Origin: Carboxylicivirga taeanensis | GTDB lineage: Bacteria; Bacteroidota; Bacteroidia; Bacteroidales; Marinilabiliaceae | Direction of reading: 5' to 3' | DNA: 64,000 bases | Assembly: GCF_051851475.1 (NCBI RefSeq) | Contig: NZ_JBPUSJ010000007.1 | Span: forward strand, 124,001 to 188,000 | Shown here: one piece after another, positions 36,532 to 45,379 of the stretch | How positions within the stretch are numbered: position 1 is the stretch's first letter | How the letters are laid out: every line of letters begins with the position of its first letter | Notes under the pieces: model-generated | The model's database searches: none | What the model was told of the DNA's origin: nothing | Seen by the model: only the letters and a program-made list of their open reading frames with translations | Program-made: the position numbers and the translations under genes

Positions 36532-37563
36532 TTAGCTTTTAATCTCAACTAAGTCCCCATCATTAAGATTAACCTGCCCGGCCACCACCAGATTGTCTCC
36601 TTCCTCTATCTCATCGGAAATAATTTCCAGCCGGTCATCAAAACGAGCACCAACCTCTACCCTCACAAATTTTGCGGTTCCGTTTTTCTCCACAAAAACA
36701 TAGCGCTGATTCGTTCCGTCGAGTATCATAACGGTTGAGGCAGGCACAACAATGGTTTCTTTTTCGCCCAGCTTCACATCCACTTTTGAAAACATGCCAG
36801 GTCGCAACTTACCATCGCCATTAAGTATGGTAATCTCCACTGTAAAAGTTCTTGTTGACGGGTCGATGGTGGGATAAACCAAAGACACCTGTCCCTGAAA
36901 TTTTTCGTTGGGATAGATATCTGTTGTCAAGGTGGTTTTCAATCCTCTTTTAACAACCGGAAAAAACCGTTCCGACATATTTATTTCAACTTTTAAGCGA
37001 TCGATGGACTCGATTGTTACAACTGCAGCCTTACCATTTGCAATGGGCGATCCGCTGTAAATCTCGTTATCATCGTAATAGCGCCCTGTAACTATTCCTG
37101 AAAAAGGAGCGTTAAGAACCGTGTTCTCGCGCAAGTTATTGAGGCTGGCTTTGGCTGCCGCATAGGTGGCTTTAGTTTGGTCGTATACCTGTTGAGAAAT
37201 AGACCCATACTTAATAAGCGTATCCATGCGGGCCATTTCCTTTTTAATATTGGCAAAGTTCACCTCCTGTTGAACCAGTTGTGTATTATCCATATCAATC
37301 ACACGCTGTCCCTTGCGCACGTAATCATTCACCTCCACTTTAATATCTTTGATGCGTCCCGGTGTATTCGGTGCCAGGTATACTTTATCATAAGCATTTA
37401 TGGTTGCGGTATAATTTTCTCCAACCTCAATGGTTTCCCGCACAACAGGTGTAGTTTTAATCGGTTTTTTTATCACTGCAGCTCCCTTCTCAGCAGCCTG
37501 ATCTTTTGTGCCGCACGAAGCGATAAGCAATGAGGTCACTCCCAAAAGCAAAATCTTTCTCAT
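36532..37563 (-). CDS. efflux RND transporter periplasmic adaptor (membrane fusion) lipoprotein
   Basis: A 343-residue HlyD/AcrA-type adaptor with lipobox SLLIASC (C17). The barrel-sandwich half-motifs are AYDKVYLAPNTPGRIKDIKVEVNDYVRKGQRVIDMDN and ENTVLNAPFSGIVTGRYYDDNEIYSG. A short alpha hairpin, a beta-barrel (LKTTLTTDIYPNEKFQGQVSLVYP) and a membrane-proximal domain follow. It would bridge the RND pump and the TolC channel across the periplasm. Its gene lies between the two. Confidence 0.95.
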   Translation of the reverse strand: MRKILLLGVTSLLIASCGTKDQAAEKGAAVIKKPIKTTPVVRETIEVGENYTATINAYDKVYLAPNTPGRIKDIKVEVNDYVRKGQRVIDMDNTQLVQQEVNFANIKKEMARMDTLIKYGSISQQVYDQTKATYAAAKASLNNLRENTVLNAPFSGIVTGRYYDDNEIYSGSPIANGKAAVVTIESIDRLKVEINMSERFFPVVKRGLKTTLTTDIYPNEKFQGQVSLVYPTIDPSTRTFTVEITILNGDGKLRPGMFSKVDVKLGEKETIVVPASTVMILDGTNQRYVFVEKNGTAKFVRVEVGARFDDRLEIISDEIEEGDNLVVAGQVNLNDGDLVEIKS

Positions 37564-37590
37564 TATATCCTAATGTTATTGTTTTTAAAA

Positions 37591-38934
37591 TTAGATGTTG
37601 TTGTAGAATCGCTCCAACTCAACAAAGGCTTCCAACACGTCTAGCATGGCCTGAATGTAGCTGGATTCGGCGTTCAGATAGTTGGTGTTGGCGGTAGTTA
37701 GATCCAAACTGGATACCATACCCGCCTCGTATTTTCGGTCGATGTTATCAAAAACACGCTTGGCCACTTCCACATTCTTCCGTTGCGCATCGTACTGATC
37801 CAAAGCCGTTTTTAGGTTTGTTTTAATGGTTCGGTCTTTAGCAAGCAGGGCATCATTTAACTGCTGCTTATTGTTTTCGGCTGTTTCCAAATCTATTTTT
37901 GCCTGATTGACTTTCGCCTTGCGCTGTCCCGATGAGAAGATTGGAATGTTCATATTCAGCGTGAGCGTGTTCTTTGGATTCATGTTAAAATTTGGTGCCA
38001 GTATTTGCTCCAGACGGTTATAAGCAGCTCCTATTGTTGGCAAGTACTCCATTTTGGCCAGTTTTACCTGCTTATCCGAGACTTCTACCTGCTGGTCCAT
38101 CAACTGATAATCAACATGCTCCTCAACATTAAACGCCCGAAGCAAGGATGAGTAAAAACTTTCAGGCTCGAAAAAATCATCGATAGTCTGCGTTAATTCC
38201 ACTCTGGCATTTGGCGTAATACCCATTTGCAGTTTTAAAATATCATAGGCAAGTGAAGTATTTCTGGCCGTTGCTCTGAGTGAACTTTCCAGCATGGTTA
38301 CCTGTATGGATAGCTGATCCACATCCGTCAATTCGGCAACACCCGTTTTGTACATCATCTCCGTCTTACTGCGGATCTCAATCACATTTTCGAGATTTTG
38401 TTCCAGAATGTCCTTTGTTTTTTCAGCCAGCAATATGGCATAATAAGCACTGGCTACTTGCTGCTTTACATCCAACTCCGACTTTTCGGCACTCTTCACC
38501 ATCATTTCTTCATACAGCTTGGCCGATTGCAAACCAACAATGTAAGCCCCACTAAAAATCAGCTGCGAAACAGTGGCATTAAGGTTGCTCGTATTGTTAA
38601 ATTCGATAGTCGTACTTGCCCCCGGAGCCATTTCTATTGTATTAGAAGCACCAAAGAACGTCGTGTAATCAACTGTGGCATTCACTTGTGGTAAGCCCTG
38701 TGCAATAGCCTCCCACTTTGCCGCATTGGCTTTCTGAATGGATAAGCCGGCGTTTTTAAGTGTTATATTATACTTTAAAGCCAGCTCTTTGGCCTCATCC
38801 AAACTCAGCACATACGCTTCATCACCATTTGGTTCAACACCATCATCGGGCAGTAGCCTATCCCCTTGATTTATGGCAAAAGCACTCAACCCCAGCATAA
38901 ACAATGCTGAACACAACCATCCTCTTATTCTCAT
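37591..38934 (-). CDS. TolC family outer-membrane efflux channel
   Basis: A 447-residue protein with a signal peptide (about 1-21, ending SAFA) and two outer-membrane efflux repeats. It includes LSLDEAKELALKYNITLKNAGL near the N-terminus, the NLNATVSQLIFSGAYIVGLQSAK strand region, and the second copy NTLTLNMNIPIFSSGQRKAKVNQAK. It would form the exit duct of the pump. It is the first structural gene after the TetR regulator (49 bases) and is 27 bases before the adaptor gene. Confidence 0.95.
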   Translation of the reverse strand: MRIRGWLCSALFMLGLSAFAINQGDRLLPDDGVEPNGDEAYVLSLDEAKELALKYNITLKNAGLSIQKANAAKWEAIAQGLPQVNATVDYTTFFGASNTIEMAPGASTTIEFNNTSNLNATVSQLIFSGAYIVGLQSAKLYEEMMVKSAEKSELDVKQQVASAYYAILLAEKTKDILEQNLENVIEIRSKTEMMYKTGVAELTDVDQLSIQVTMLESSLRATARNTSLAYDILKLQMGITPNARVELTQTIDDFFEPESFYSSLLRAFNVEEHVDYQLMDQQVEVSDKQVKLAKMEYLPTIGAAYNRLEQILAPNFNMNPKNTLTLNMNIPIFSSGQRKAKVNQAKIDLETAENNKQQLNDALLAKDRTIKTNLKTALDQYDAQRKNVEVAKRVFDNIDRKYEAGMVSSLDLTTANTNYLNAESSYIQAMLDVLEAFVELERFYNNI

Positions 38935-38983
38935 ATTATAACAACCTTTTATTTAGTTTTCACACGTAATTATTGCGCCTCTC

Positions 38984-39592
38984 CTATTCAAAAAAGCGCT
39001 TCAGCTCCTCAATTCCTTTGGGCGTGCATATCCCTCGAAAATGGTATTTATAAACATGATTAATCAGGTTCCGATCAATCAAATCAGGTCCTTTAATCAT
39101 GTCATTGGACGGATCAAACAAATAGTTTTGAATCACAATCTGAAGGTTCGAGATAATATCGGAGTCGATATCGGACTGATAAAAACCTTCCTTTTTCCCT
39201 TTCTCAAGGTTGGCCACATTCGCCGAATGCATCAAGCCCTGACGTGTTTTATCGGCCTTAGCCAGCAATGCGGGATAAAATTTTCGCAGATCAAAATGCA
39301 TCGATGGATTGATTTTTGGAAAATAGTCATCAATGCCTTTGGTATACTGATAAAACTGCTCAATTGCATTAAACCGATCATTATGAAACACCCCTAAGAG
39401 TTGAGCAAACAAGTCCAGGTTATAGTCCAAAACACTTTCTACTACATCATTTTTGTCCTTAACAAACTGGTACAGGGTCCGCTTCGACATACCAAATTCC
39501 CTTGCAATGTCTTCCATGCTGACACTTTTGATTCCATATTGATGAAACAAAGATGCAGCATGCTGAATTATTTCTTTTCGTTTTGTTTCCAT
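38984..39592 (-). CDS. TetR/AcrR family transcriptional regulator of the efflux operon
   Basis: A 202-residue regulator with an N-terminal TetR helix-turn-helix (KEIIQHAASLFHQYGIKSVSMEDIAREFGMSKRTLYQFVKDKNDVV) and a ligand-binding C-terminal half. The start METKRKE at 39592 is preferred to an in-frame ATG 30 bases upstream, since TetR proteins begin shortly before the first helix. It is the first gene of the TolC-adaptor-RND operon and probably controls it. A TATATTTG box (39600-39607, minus strand) is only 7 bases before this start, so a very short leader is possible. Confidence 0.92.
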   Translation of the reverse strand: METKRKEIIQHAASLFHQYGIKSVSMEDIAREFGMSKRTLYQFVKDKNDVVESVLDYNLDLFAQLLGVFHNDRFNAIEQFYQYTKGIDDYFPKINPSMHFDLRKFYPALLAKADKTRQGLMHSANVANLEKGKKEGFYQSDIDSDIISNLQIVIQNYLFDPSNDMIKGPDLIDRNLINHVYKYHFRGICTPKGIEELKRFFE

Positions 39593-40083
39593 GGCACGGC
39601 AAATATATAAAACCAAGGTCACACAGAAAACTTTTAGTGTTCTTTACGTTTTATAGTTTCTTGTTTTTAACCTTTTTTATGTTTCGTTTAGCCTCAAACC
39701 AACAATCCAATAACGAATCAACACCAGCTCATCTCAACATGTGCATTGATTACTGATTATCAAGTATTACTGCATATTAAGAATAACTTCCAATCCAGCA
39801 TCACCAATTGAGGCAGACACTCCTTAATAGGCTGTAAACAGTGAGCTGCAACACTTCATCCACCTCACCTATATGAAGCGTTTCGTAATAAATTAAAAGC
39901 AGAAATAAAGTTTAATTTGAAAAATAAAATGTAGGGAACTATCAAACAGATTACTAAAAGCAATATATTTGTTACTCTTGACTTTTCGTCCTCCTGCAAG
40001 TTGAATGATGATTATTCTGATCAAGTGTTTTTTAATCACACGATTTTAATTATTTTTAGGCTCTATTTTAATTGAGACTACAT
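39593..40083. other. 491-base divergent gap between tetR and fur
   Basis: I see no coding region. An exact TATATTTG -7-type box at 39964-39971 on the plus strand could serve fur with a leader of about 105 bases, and TATATTTG on the minus strand at 39600-39607 could serve tetR. No clear operator palindrome was found. Confidence 0.5.
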
Positions 40084-40545
40084 ATGAATAAGGTCGAAGC
40101 CAAAGATGTGGTAAAACAGTTATTCACTGAATACCTGCAGCGCAACGGACACAGAAAAACACCAGAGCGCTATGCGATTTTAGATGAAATTTATAGCCGT
40201 GAGGGCCATTTTGATATTGAGTCGCTCTATATCTTCATGAAAAATAAAAACTATCGGGTAAGCAGAGCTACTCTATACAATACTATTGATTTGCTGCTCG
40301 ACTGTAAACTGGTTATCAAACACCAATTTGGCAAAAACATTGCCCAATTTGAGAAGGCCTTTGAATCGAAACAGCACGACCACCTTATTTGTACTAGCTG
40401 TGGCAAAGTCATCGAATTTTGCGACCCGGGCATTCAAACAGTCCTGAACAATGCGGCATCCTTTAATGAGTTTACGGTGTCACACCATTCACTATATGTG
40501 TACGGAACATGTAAAGAATGTGCCACAAAAGAAACCAACGAATAG
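40084..40545 (+). CDS. Fur family metal-dependent transcriptional repressor
   Basis: A 153-residue Fur-family regulator. The winged helix is at about 15-90 (HRKTPERYAILDEIYSREGHFDIESLYIFMKNKNYRVSRATLYNTIDLLLDCKLV). The HDHLICTSCGKVIEF stretch and the C-terminal CKEC supply a structural zinc site (two CxxC pairs) and metal ligands. The ATG at 40084 is preferred over an upstream in-frame TTG at 40072. It may be Fur, PerR or Zur, which the sequence does not settle. It is directly upstream of purA, a common neighbour in Bacteroidota. Confidence 0.93.
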   Translation: MNKVEAKDVVKQLFTEYLQRNGHRKTPERYAILDEIYSREGHFDIESLYIFMKNKNYRVSRATLYNTIDLLLDCKLVIKHQFGKNIAQFEKAFESKQHDHLICTSCGKVIEFCDPGIQTVLNNAASFNEFTVSHHSLYVYGTCKECATKETNE

Positions 40546-40607
40546 GATTATTCAATAAAAAAACAGAGCGATACAATAGCTTTTAACCGGATAATGTGTA
40601 CTTTTAC

Positions 40608-40644
40608 AAATCGGAATTCTGAGGCAATCGGAAGTCCGATTTTT
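40608..40644 (+). terminator. candidate terminator after fur
   Basis: AAATCGGA (40608-40615) pairs with TCCGATTT (40635-40642), ending in a T-run. A shorter stem, AATCGGA/TCCGATT, is nested in it. Confidence 0.5.
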
Positions 40645-40671
40645 CATGTTAAGACTTTGATTTTTTAGCGC

Positions 40672-40706
40672 TTGACATATCTATAAACCAATATTATAAT
40701 TGGTTT
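40672..40706 (+). promoter_or_regulatory. consensus sigma70-like promoter of purA with overlapping palindrome
   Basis: TTGACA (40672-40677) and TATAAT (40695-40700) are separated by exactly 17 bases, a full match to the E. coli-type consensus, unlike the TTTG/TAnnTTTG boxes elsewhere in the window. A perfect inverted repeat, AAACCAAT-N6-ATTGGTTT (40685-40706), covers the -10 box and would suit a repressor operator. The purA start codon is 45 bases downstream. Confidence 0.6.
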
Positions 40707-40750
40707 TGTTTAGTAACAACAAGCTTTAGGGCGAATAAAAACAAAAGATA

Positions 40751-42016
40751 ATGAAGGTTGATGTTTTACTAGGCCTCCAATGGGGGGACGAAGGCAAAGG
40801 AAAAGTTGTTGATGTACTGACTCCTCAATACGATGTCATTACACGTTTTCAGGGAGGCCCCAACGCTGGGCACACACTGGAATTTGATAATTTCAAGCAC
40901 GTACTTCACAATATTCCATCAGGAATTTTCCATTCAGACAAGGCCAACATTGTTGGTAATGGAGTGGTTCTTGACCCAATTACTTTCAAGAAAGAGATTG
41001 ACTCACTGAAAGAAAAAGGGTTTGACATCTCAAAAAACCTTTATATTTCTAAGAAAGCGCACCTAATATTACCAACCCACCGGATTTTAGATGCCGCCTC
41101 TGAAGCTTCAAAGGGAAAAACCAAAATTGGCTCAACGCTAAAAGGCATTGGCCCAACATACATGGATAAAACAGGTCGTAACGGTTTACGCGTGGGCGAC
41201 ATCCTGCATAACTTTGAGGCCAAGTACACCGCACTCAAAGAAAAGCACATGCGGATGCTGGAAATGTATGATTTCGAATACAGCATTGAAGAGTTTGAAC
41301 AAGGCCTGCAAGAAGGAATTGAAGCACTTAAGAAATGCATCCTGATTGACAGTGAGCATGAGCTTAATAAATACCTGAAAGCTGGCAAAAGCATTTTGGC
41401 AGAAGGCGCCCAGGGAACACTGCTGGATATTGATTTTGGTTCTTATCCATTTGTGACCTCATCAAATACTGTATGTGCAGGAGCTTGTACCGGAATGGGG
41501 ATTGCACCCAATAAAATTGGCGAAGTATATGGTATTTTCAAAGCCTACTGCACACGTGTTGGAAGTGGCCCTTTCCCGACTGAACTATTTGATGAAACAG
41601 GTGAGAAATTGCGTAAAGCCGGTCATGAGTTTGGTGCCACAACTGGTCGTCCGCGCCGCTGTGGCTGGATTGACCTGGTAGCCTTAAAATATGCGGTGAT
41701 GATTAACGGAGTGACGCAACTGATTATGACAAAAGGAGATGTACTCAGTGACTTCGATACCATCAAAGCAGCTACGGCCTATAAACTAAGTGATGGAACT
41801 GTAACCGAAGAGTTTCCGTTTGAATTAACCGATGATGTAGAGCCTGTTTACAAAGAGTTGAAAGGTTGGAAGGAAGACTTAACCGGACTGAAATCGGAGG
41901 ATGATTTCCCTCAGGCACTGAAGGACTACATTTCGTACCTCGAAAAAGAACTGGAAGTACCCATTAAAATTGTATCTGTTGGTCCGGATCGTGAACAAAC
42001 AATTATCAGACAATAG
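40751..42016 (+). CDS. purA: adenylosuccinate synthase
   Basis: A 421-residue enzyme that condenses IMP with aspartate using GTP, the first committed step to AMP. The N-terminal GTP/IMP loop GDEGKGKVVD (13-22), GGPNAGHTL, the GSTLKGIGPTYMDKTGRNGLRVGD segment, EGAQGTLLDIDFGSYPFVTSSNT and GATTGRPRRCGW are all present. Length is normal. It has its own promoter and a clear terminator, so it is probably a single-gene unit apart from read-through from fur. Confidence 0.98.
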   Translation: MKVDVLLGLQWGDEGKGKVVDVLTPQYDVITRFQGGPNAGHTLEFDNFKHVLHNIPSGIFHSDKANIVGNGVVLDPITFKKEIDSLKEKGFDISKNLYISKKAHLILPTHRILDAASEASKGKTKIGSTLKGIGPTYMDKTGRNGLRVGDILHNFEAKYTALKEKHMRMLEMYDFEYSIEEFEQGLQEGIEALKKCILIDSEHELNKYLKAGKSILAEGAQGTLLDIDFGSYPFVTSSNTVCAGACTGMGIAPNKIGEVYGIFKAYCTRVGSGPFPTELFDETGEKLRKAGHEFGATTGRPRRCGWIDLVALKYAVMINGVTQLIMTKGDVLSDFDTIKAATAYKLSDGTVTEEFPFELTDDVEPVYKELKGWKEDLTGLKSEDDFPQALKDYISYLEKELEVPIKIVSVGPDREQTIIRQ

Positions 42017-42035
42017 ATAATACCTTATTAATATA

Positions 42036-42064
42036 AACCGGTTCGTATTGAGCCGGTTTTTTTA
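42036..42064 (+). terminator. rho-independent terminator of purA
   Basis: AACCGGTTC pairs with GAGCCGGTT (one G-U pair), followed by TTTTTTT. It lies 20 bases after the purA stop. Confidence 0.85.
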
Positions 42065-42122
42065 TTTCATTACCTCGCGACGAGCTGCACACAATAACTA
42101 TTTTTGCATAAAATCAATAACA

Positions 42123-43208
42123 ATGTTGACACAACCTACATTATTACTCGATAAAAGCAAATGCCTGGCTAACATCGAGCGCATGGCTCTGAAAGCAAAA
42201 AACACCAACACCATCCTACGCCCACATTTTAAAACGCATCAATCAGCAGAAATAGGCAATTGGTTTAAAGATTATGAAGTGGAATGCATCACTGTTTCAT
42301 CGGTTAAAATGGCCGCCTACTTCGCCAATAATGGCTGGAAAGATATCACCATTGCTTTTCCGGTAAATATTCGCGAGTGGGTCACAATCAATGAGCTGGC
42401 GGCACGCATCAACCTTAACATTGCTGTAGAATCTGTTGAAAGCATTGAGTTTCTTGAAAAGCACCTGAGCAACCCGGTTGGTGTATTTATAAAAACCGAT
42501 ACCGGCTATGCACGAACAGGGGTTGATGCCGAAGACTATGAAGCCATGCAGGCGCTGCTCAAAAAGCTTAAAACCAGCAAAAACCTGATTTTCATCGGCT
42601 TTTTATGCCATGCTGGTCACACCTATAAAGCGCAGACCAAAGAGGAAATCCTGAAAATAATGGAGGAATCGCGCCAACAGTTGCTCGCATTAAAAACATT
42701 CATGGCAAGCGATTTTCCACTGATTCAAATCTCGTATGGCGACACGCCTTCATGTTCGGTGGGCAATAATTTTGATGGGTTTGATGAAATACGACCAGGC
42801 AACTTCGTTTTTTATGACGACATGCAAGCACAAATTGGCTCCTGTAATCAGGAGGATATTGCGGTTGCCCTTGCCTGTCCGGTAGTAGCCAAGCACCCCA
42901 ATCGCTTAGAGGTGATTGTGCATGGCGGAGCCGTGCACCTTTCAAAAGATTCGCTGCAGCTAAACCACGGGCCACATTTTGGAACAGTATTGCCTTTATC
43001 GGGAACCAATTGGCACACAAACACCCCATTGGGCTATGTAAGTAAACTATCTCAGGAACATGGCACTATTCAAATGCCTCAGGCAGCTTTTGATAAGGTG
43101 AGTATTGGCGATATGCTGGCCATACTTCCAGTTCACTCCTGTTTAACGGCTAACCTTTTAAAGAAATACTTAAGTACCGATGGTTCAACCATTAGCATGA
43201 TGGATTAA
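42123..43208 (+). CDS. D-threonine aldolase / D-serine dehydratase-like PLP enzyme
   Basis: A 361-residue fold-type III PLP enzyme. The alanine-racemase-like N-terminal barrel (about 8-245) has the PLP lysine in LRPHFKTHQSAEIG, followed by FIKTDTGYARTGVD and GFLCHAGHTY. A C-terminal D-Ser-dehydratase-like domain with VHGGAVHLSKDSLQ follows. Family members cleave D-threonine or deaminate D-serine; which one is unclear. The start at 42123 is chosen because the longer frame begins inside the purA terminator. Its stop overlaps the convergent K+ channel gene by 4 bases. Confidence 0.88.
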   Translation: MLTQPTLLLDKSKCLANIERMALKAKNTNTILRPHFKTHQSAEIGNWFKDYEVECITVSSVKMAAYFANNGWKDITIAFPVNIREWVTINELAARINLNIAVESVESIEFLEKHLSNPVGVFIKTDTGYARTGVDAEDYEAMQALLKKLKTSKNLIFIGFLCHAGHTYKAQTKEEILKIMEESRQQLLALKTFMASDFPLIQISYGDTPSCSVGNNFDGFDEIRPGNFVFYDDMQAQIGSCNQEDIAVALACPVVAKHPNRLEVIVHGGAVHLSKDSLQLNHGPHFGTVLPLSGTNWHTNTPLGYVSKLSQEHGTIQMPQAAFDKVSIGDMLAILPVHSCLTANLLKKYLSTDGSTISMMD

Positions 43209-43876
43209 TGCTTATCAGCACCCGACAAAAGACGACCAACAAGTAACGCCATAATAACAACCAGGTAAAACTGACCACATAAGGTAACCATTAAGGCAAT
43301 GGATTTTGCAGCTGGTGTAACCGGCAATAAATCACCATACCCAAGGGTTGTCATAGACACAAACGTGTAGTAAAATGCATCGAATAAATGACTTGCAGAA
43401 TCGCCAACCGAAAAATTAAATGCAGCAGGAAACTGGGACGAGAACATGTTCACCAACAAGGCAAAACCAACTCCAATTAACAAATACCCGTTGATGGCCT
43501 CTACAATTACAAGAACATTCACATCCGATTTGCGCGACAACTGGACGATAAAGCGAAATACACGCAATAAAAAGAAAATAACCAGCCAAAAGGAGGATAT
43601 AAAATGGATGATCTGAAGCTTTGCAATAGCGGCAATCCACACGGCAATCACCGACAGCAGAACCTGCACAATTACCTTTGGTTTATTTCCTTCACTGGTG
43701 GCATAAGATGATACAACAACTATGAGTGTAATGAAAATTTCAAATAACGGAACCTCTATAAAAGTAGTGATGATTGGCAAGCCAAAAATAGTAAACACTA
43801 ACAGTAACAACAAGCCCCAATTACTCGTTAACTGACTGATATCCTGTCGCCAATCCAAAGACTTAATTAAACCCAT
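43205..43876 (-). CDS. potassium channel family protein (two-helix pore, TLGYGD filter)
   Basis: A 223-residue membrane protein with about six predicted segments and a C-terminal pore: FYYTFVSMTTLGYGDLLPVTPAAKSIALMVTLCGQFYLVVIMALLVGRLL. TLGYGD is the K+ selectivity filter. No cytoplasmic RCK domain follows, so gating by nucleotides is not expected. It is convergent with the PLP enzyme and divergent from the lipoprotein pair. Confidence 0.9.
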   Translation of the reverse strand: MGLIKSLDWRQDISQLTSNWGLLLLLVFTIFGLPIITTFIEVPLFEIFITLIVVVSSYATSEGNKPKVIVQVLLSVIAVWIAAIAKLQIIHFISSFWLVIFFLLRVFRFIVQLSRKSDVNVLVIVEAINGYLLIGVGFALLVNMFSSQFPAAFNFSVGDSASHLFDAFYYTFVSMTTLGYGDLLPVTPAAKSIALMVTLCGQFYLVVIMALLVGRLLSGADKH

Positions 43877-43903
43877 AAATCATCCTTTACATTGAGTTAT
43901 ATA

Positions 43904-43911
43904 CAAATCTA
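43904..43911 (-). promoter_or_regulatory. candidate -7 box for the K+ channel gene
   Basis: TAGATTTG on the minus strand matches TAnnTTTG and lies 28 bases before the start codon; no -33 box is clear. Confidence 0.45.
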
Positions 43912-43984
43912 AATTAATCTAACTTAAATCGGAACACTTTTGGTTTATTCTCGTTCAACACCACAAAAAACACACTATAGCATA

Positions 43985-45370
43985 ATGAAACAACTATTAC
44001 CAATTCTGATTATCACCTTTTTAATGGCAGGGTGCGCCAGTAAGCGCAATTATAACAAAGCACAAAAATTTGATGAGGCCGGATTGTACACCGATGCAGC
44101 CAGCTTGTATTTCAAATCACTAAGTGCCAACAAAAATAACATCGATGCCAAACTAGGGCTTCAGCGCACTGGTCAACTCGTTCTGGAAGATAAAATTGAT
44201 GCATTTAAATCTAAATATAATAATGGCAGTGCCAAAGATGCGGTTTACGCCTACCGGGAAGCCGAAAACTATTTTAAGCAATTAGCTTCCTTGGGAGTTA
44301 AGCTTATTCTGCCCGAAGAGCAGAAAGAATATTATCAGGAAGTAAAAGATCGCTATTTAGATATATTGTATCAACAATCTATGAAAGCCTTATCGTTGGA
44401 TGAGTTTGTGACTGCTGAAGCCCAGTTGAAAGAAATTATTTCCATCGATAAAAATTTTAAAGATGCCCAATCACAATGGGTTATAGCGAAGTACGAACCC
44501 GTCTACCGACATGGTAACCAACTAATGCTAAGCCAGCAATACCGAAGTGCATACGACCGTTTTTCAACAATCAACAAAGCCACCAAAGGCTATAAAAACA
44601 GCATCGAGCTTCAAACGCAATGCCTGGATGAAGCCACTGTTACAATCGCCGTTTTACCCTTTGGCTATAAGTACAGAGGATCGAGAAACTACACAACAAT
44701 GATGAAAGAGCGCGTTGTAAGTGAACTATCACAGCTTAAATCACCTTTTTACAAGATAATAAGTGATGAAGCTATTAACTCGGTACCCGGCTGGACACAA
44801 ACTAAAGATCAGGCCATGGCCTTAAAGTATGCCCGCCATCAGGGTGATAATTTTGAAGCCAAAGCTATTCTGGCTGCCAGAATAGATAACTACCAAAAAA
44901 TGGCCGGAAAACTCAACAAAAATGAAAAAAGAGGCTATTTAAAACAAACCGTTGAAGTCATCAACCCGCAAACCAAGGTAAAAGAGCAAAAAGTAAAATA
45001 CACCAAGGTGAGGTACTATGAGTTTGAACAGGAAAATACGGTTTCAATTTCATTGAACTATGAACTAAACCGTGTGGACAGGGATGAACTGGCTTTTGCC
45101 GATAACTTTTATGGCAGCAAAAAAGACCACATACACTATGCCCGCTTTGATGGGGACTACAAAAAGCTGGTAGCCGGAACCTGGAAATACATTGATAAAG
45201 AGTCGGCAGAAGATAAAGTTTATGATTCAGAAGCTTCGAATAGTCGCCTACACGAGCTGTTTACCAACAAAAAAGACATACAGTCAATCACCACCTTGGA
45301 AAATCAGGTGCTGAAAGAATGTATGGAGCATGTAGCCAATAGCATGGTAAAATACCAACCTGAAAATTAA
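43985..45370 (+). CDS. lipoprotein with TPR-like N-terminal half and CsgG/LpoB-like C-terminal half
   Basis: A 461-residue lipoprotein (lipobox FLMAGC; start at 43985 directly before the signal). Residues about 25-205 read as helical TPR-type repeats (KAQKFDEAGLYTDAASLYFKSL). At about 212 the segment ATVTIAVLPFGYKYRG begins a domain that looks like the CsgG/LpoB/TolB-N fold (an IAVLPF strand, then a helix with VVSELSQL). I do not recognise a named family. It is 9 bases upstream of the LPP20-like lipoprotein, so the pair is probably one functional unit in the envelope. Confidence 0.7.
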   Translation: MKQLLPILIITFLMAGCASKRNYNKAQKFDEAGLYTDAASLYFKSLSANKNNIDAKLGLQRTGQLVLEDKIDAFKSKYNNGSAKDAVYAYREAENYFKQLASLGVKLILPEEQKEYYQEVKDRYLDILYQQSMKALSLDEFVTAEAQLKEIISIDKNFKDAQSQWVIAKYEPVYRHGNQLMLSQQYRSAYDRFSTINKATKGYKNSIELQTQCLDEATVTIAVLPFGYKYRGSRNYTTMMKERVVSELSQLKSPFYKIISDEAINSVPGWTQTKDQAMALKYARHQGDNFEAKAILAARIDNYQKMAGKLNKNEKRGYLKQTVEVINPQTKVKEQKVKYTKVRYYEFEQENTVSISLNYELNRVDRDELAFADNFYGSKKDHIHYARFDGDYKKLVAGTWKYIDKESAEDKVYDSEASNSRLHELFTNKKDIQSITTLENQVLKECMEHVANSMVKYQPEN

Positions 45371-45379
45371 ACATATAGC

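Noticed and set aside
39553..39756. 67-codon frame between tetR and fur
   Set aside because: It overlaps the tetR start on the opposite strand and has low-complexity hydrophobic content only.
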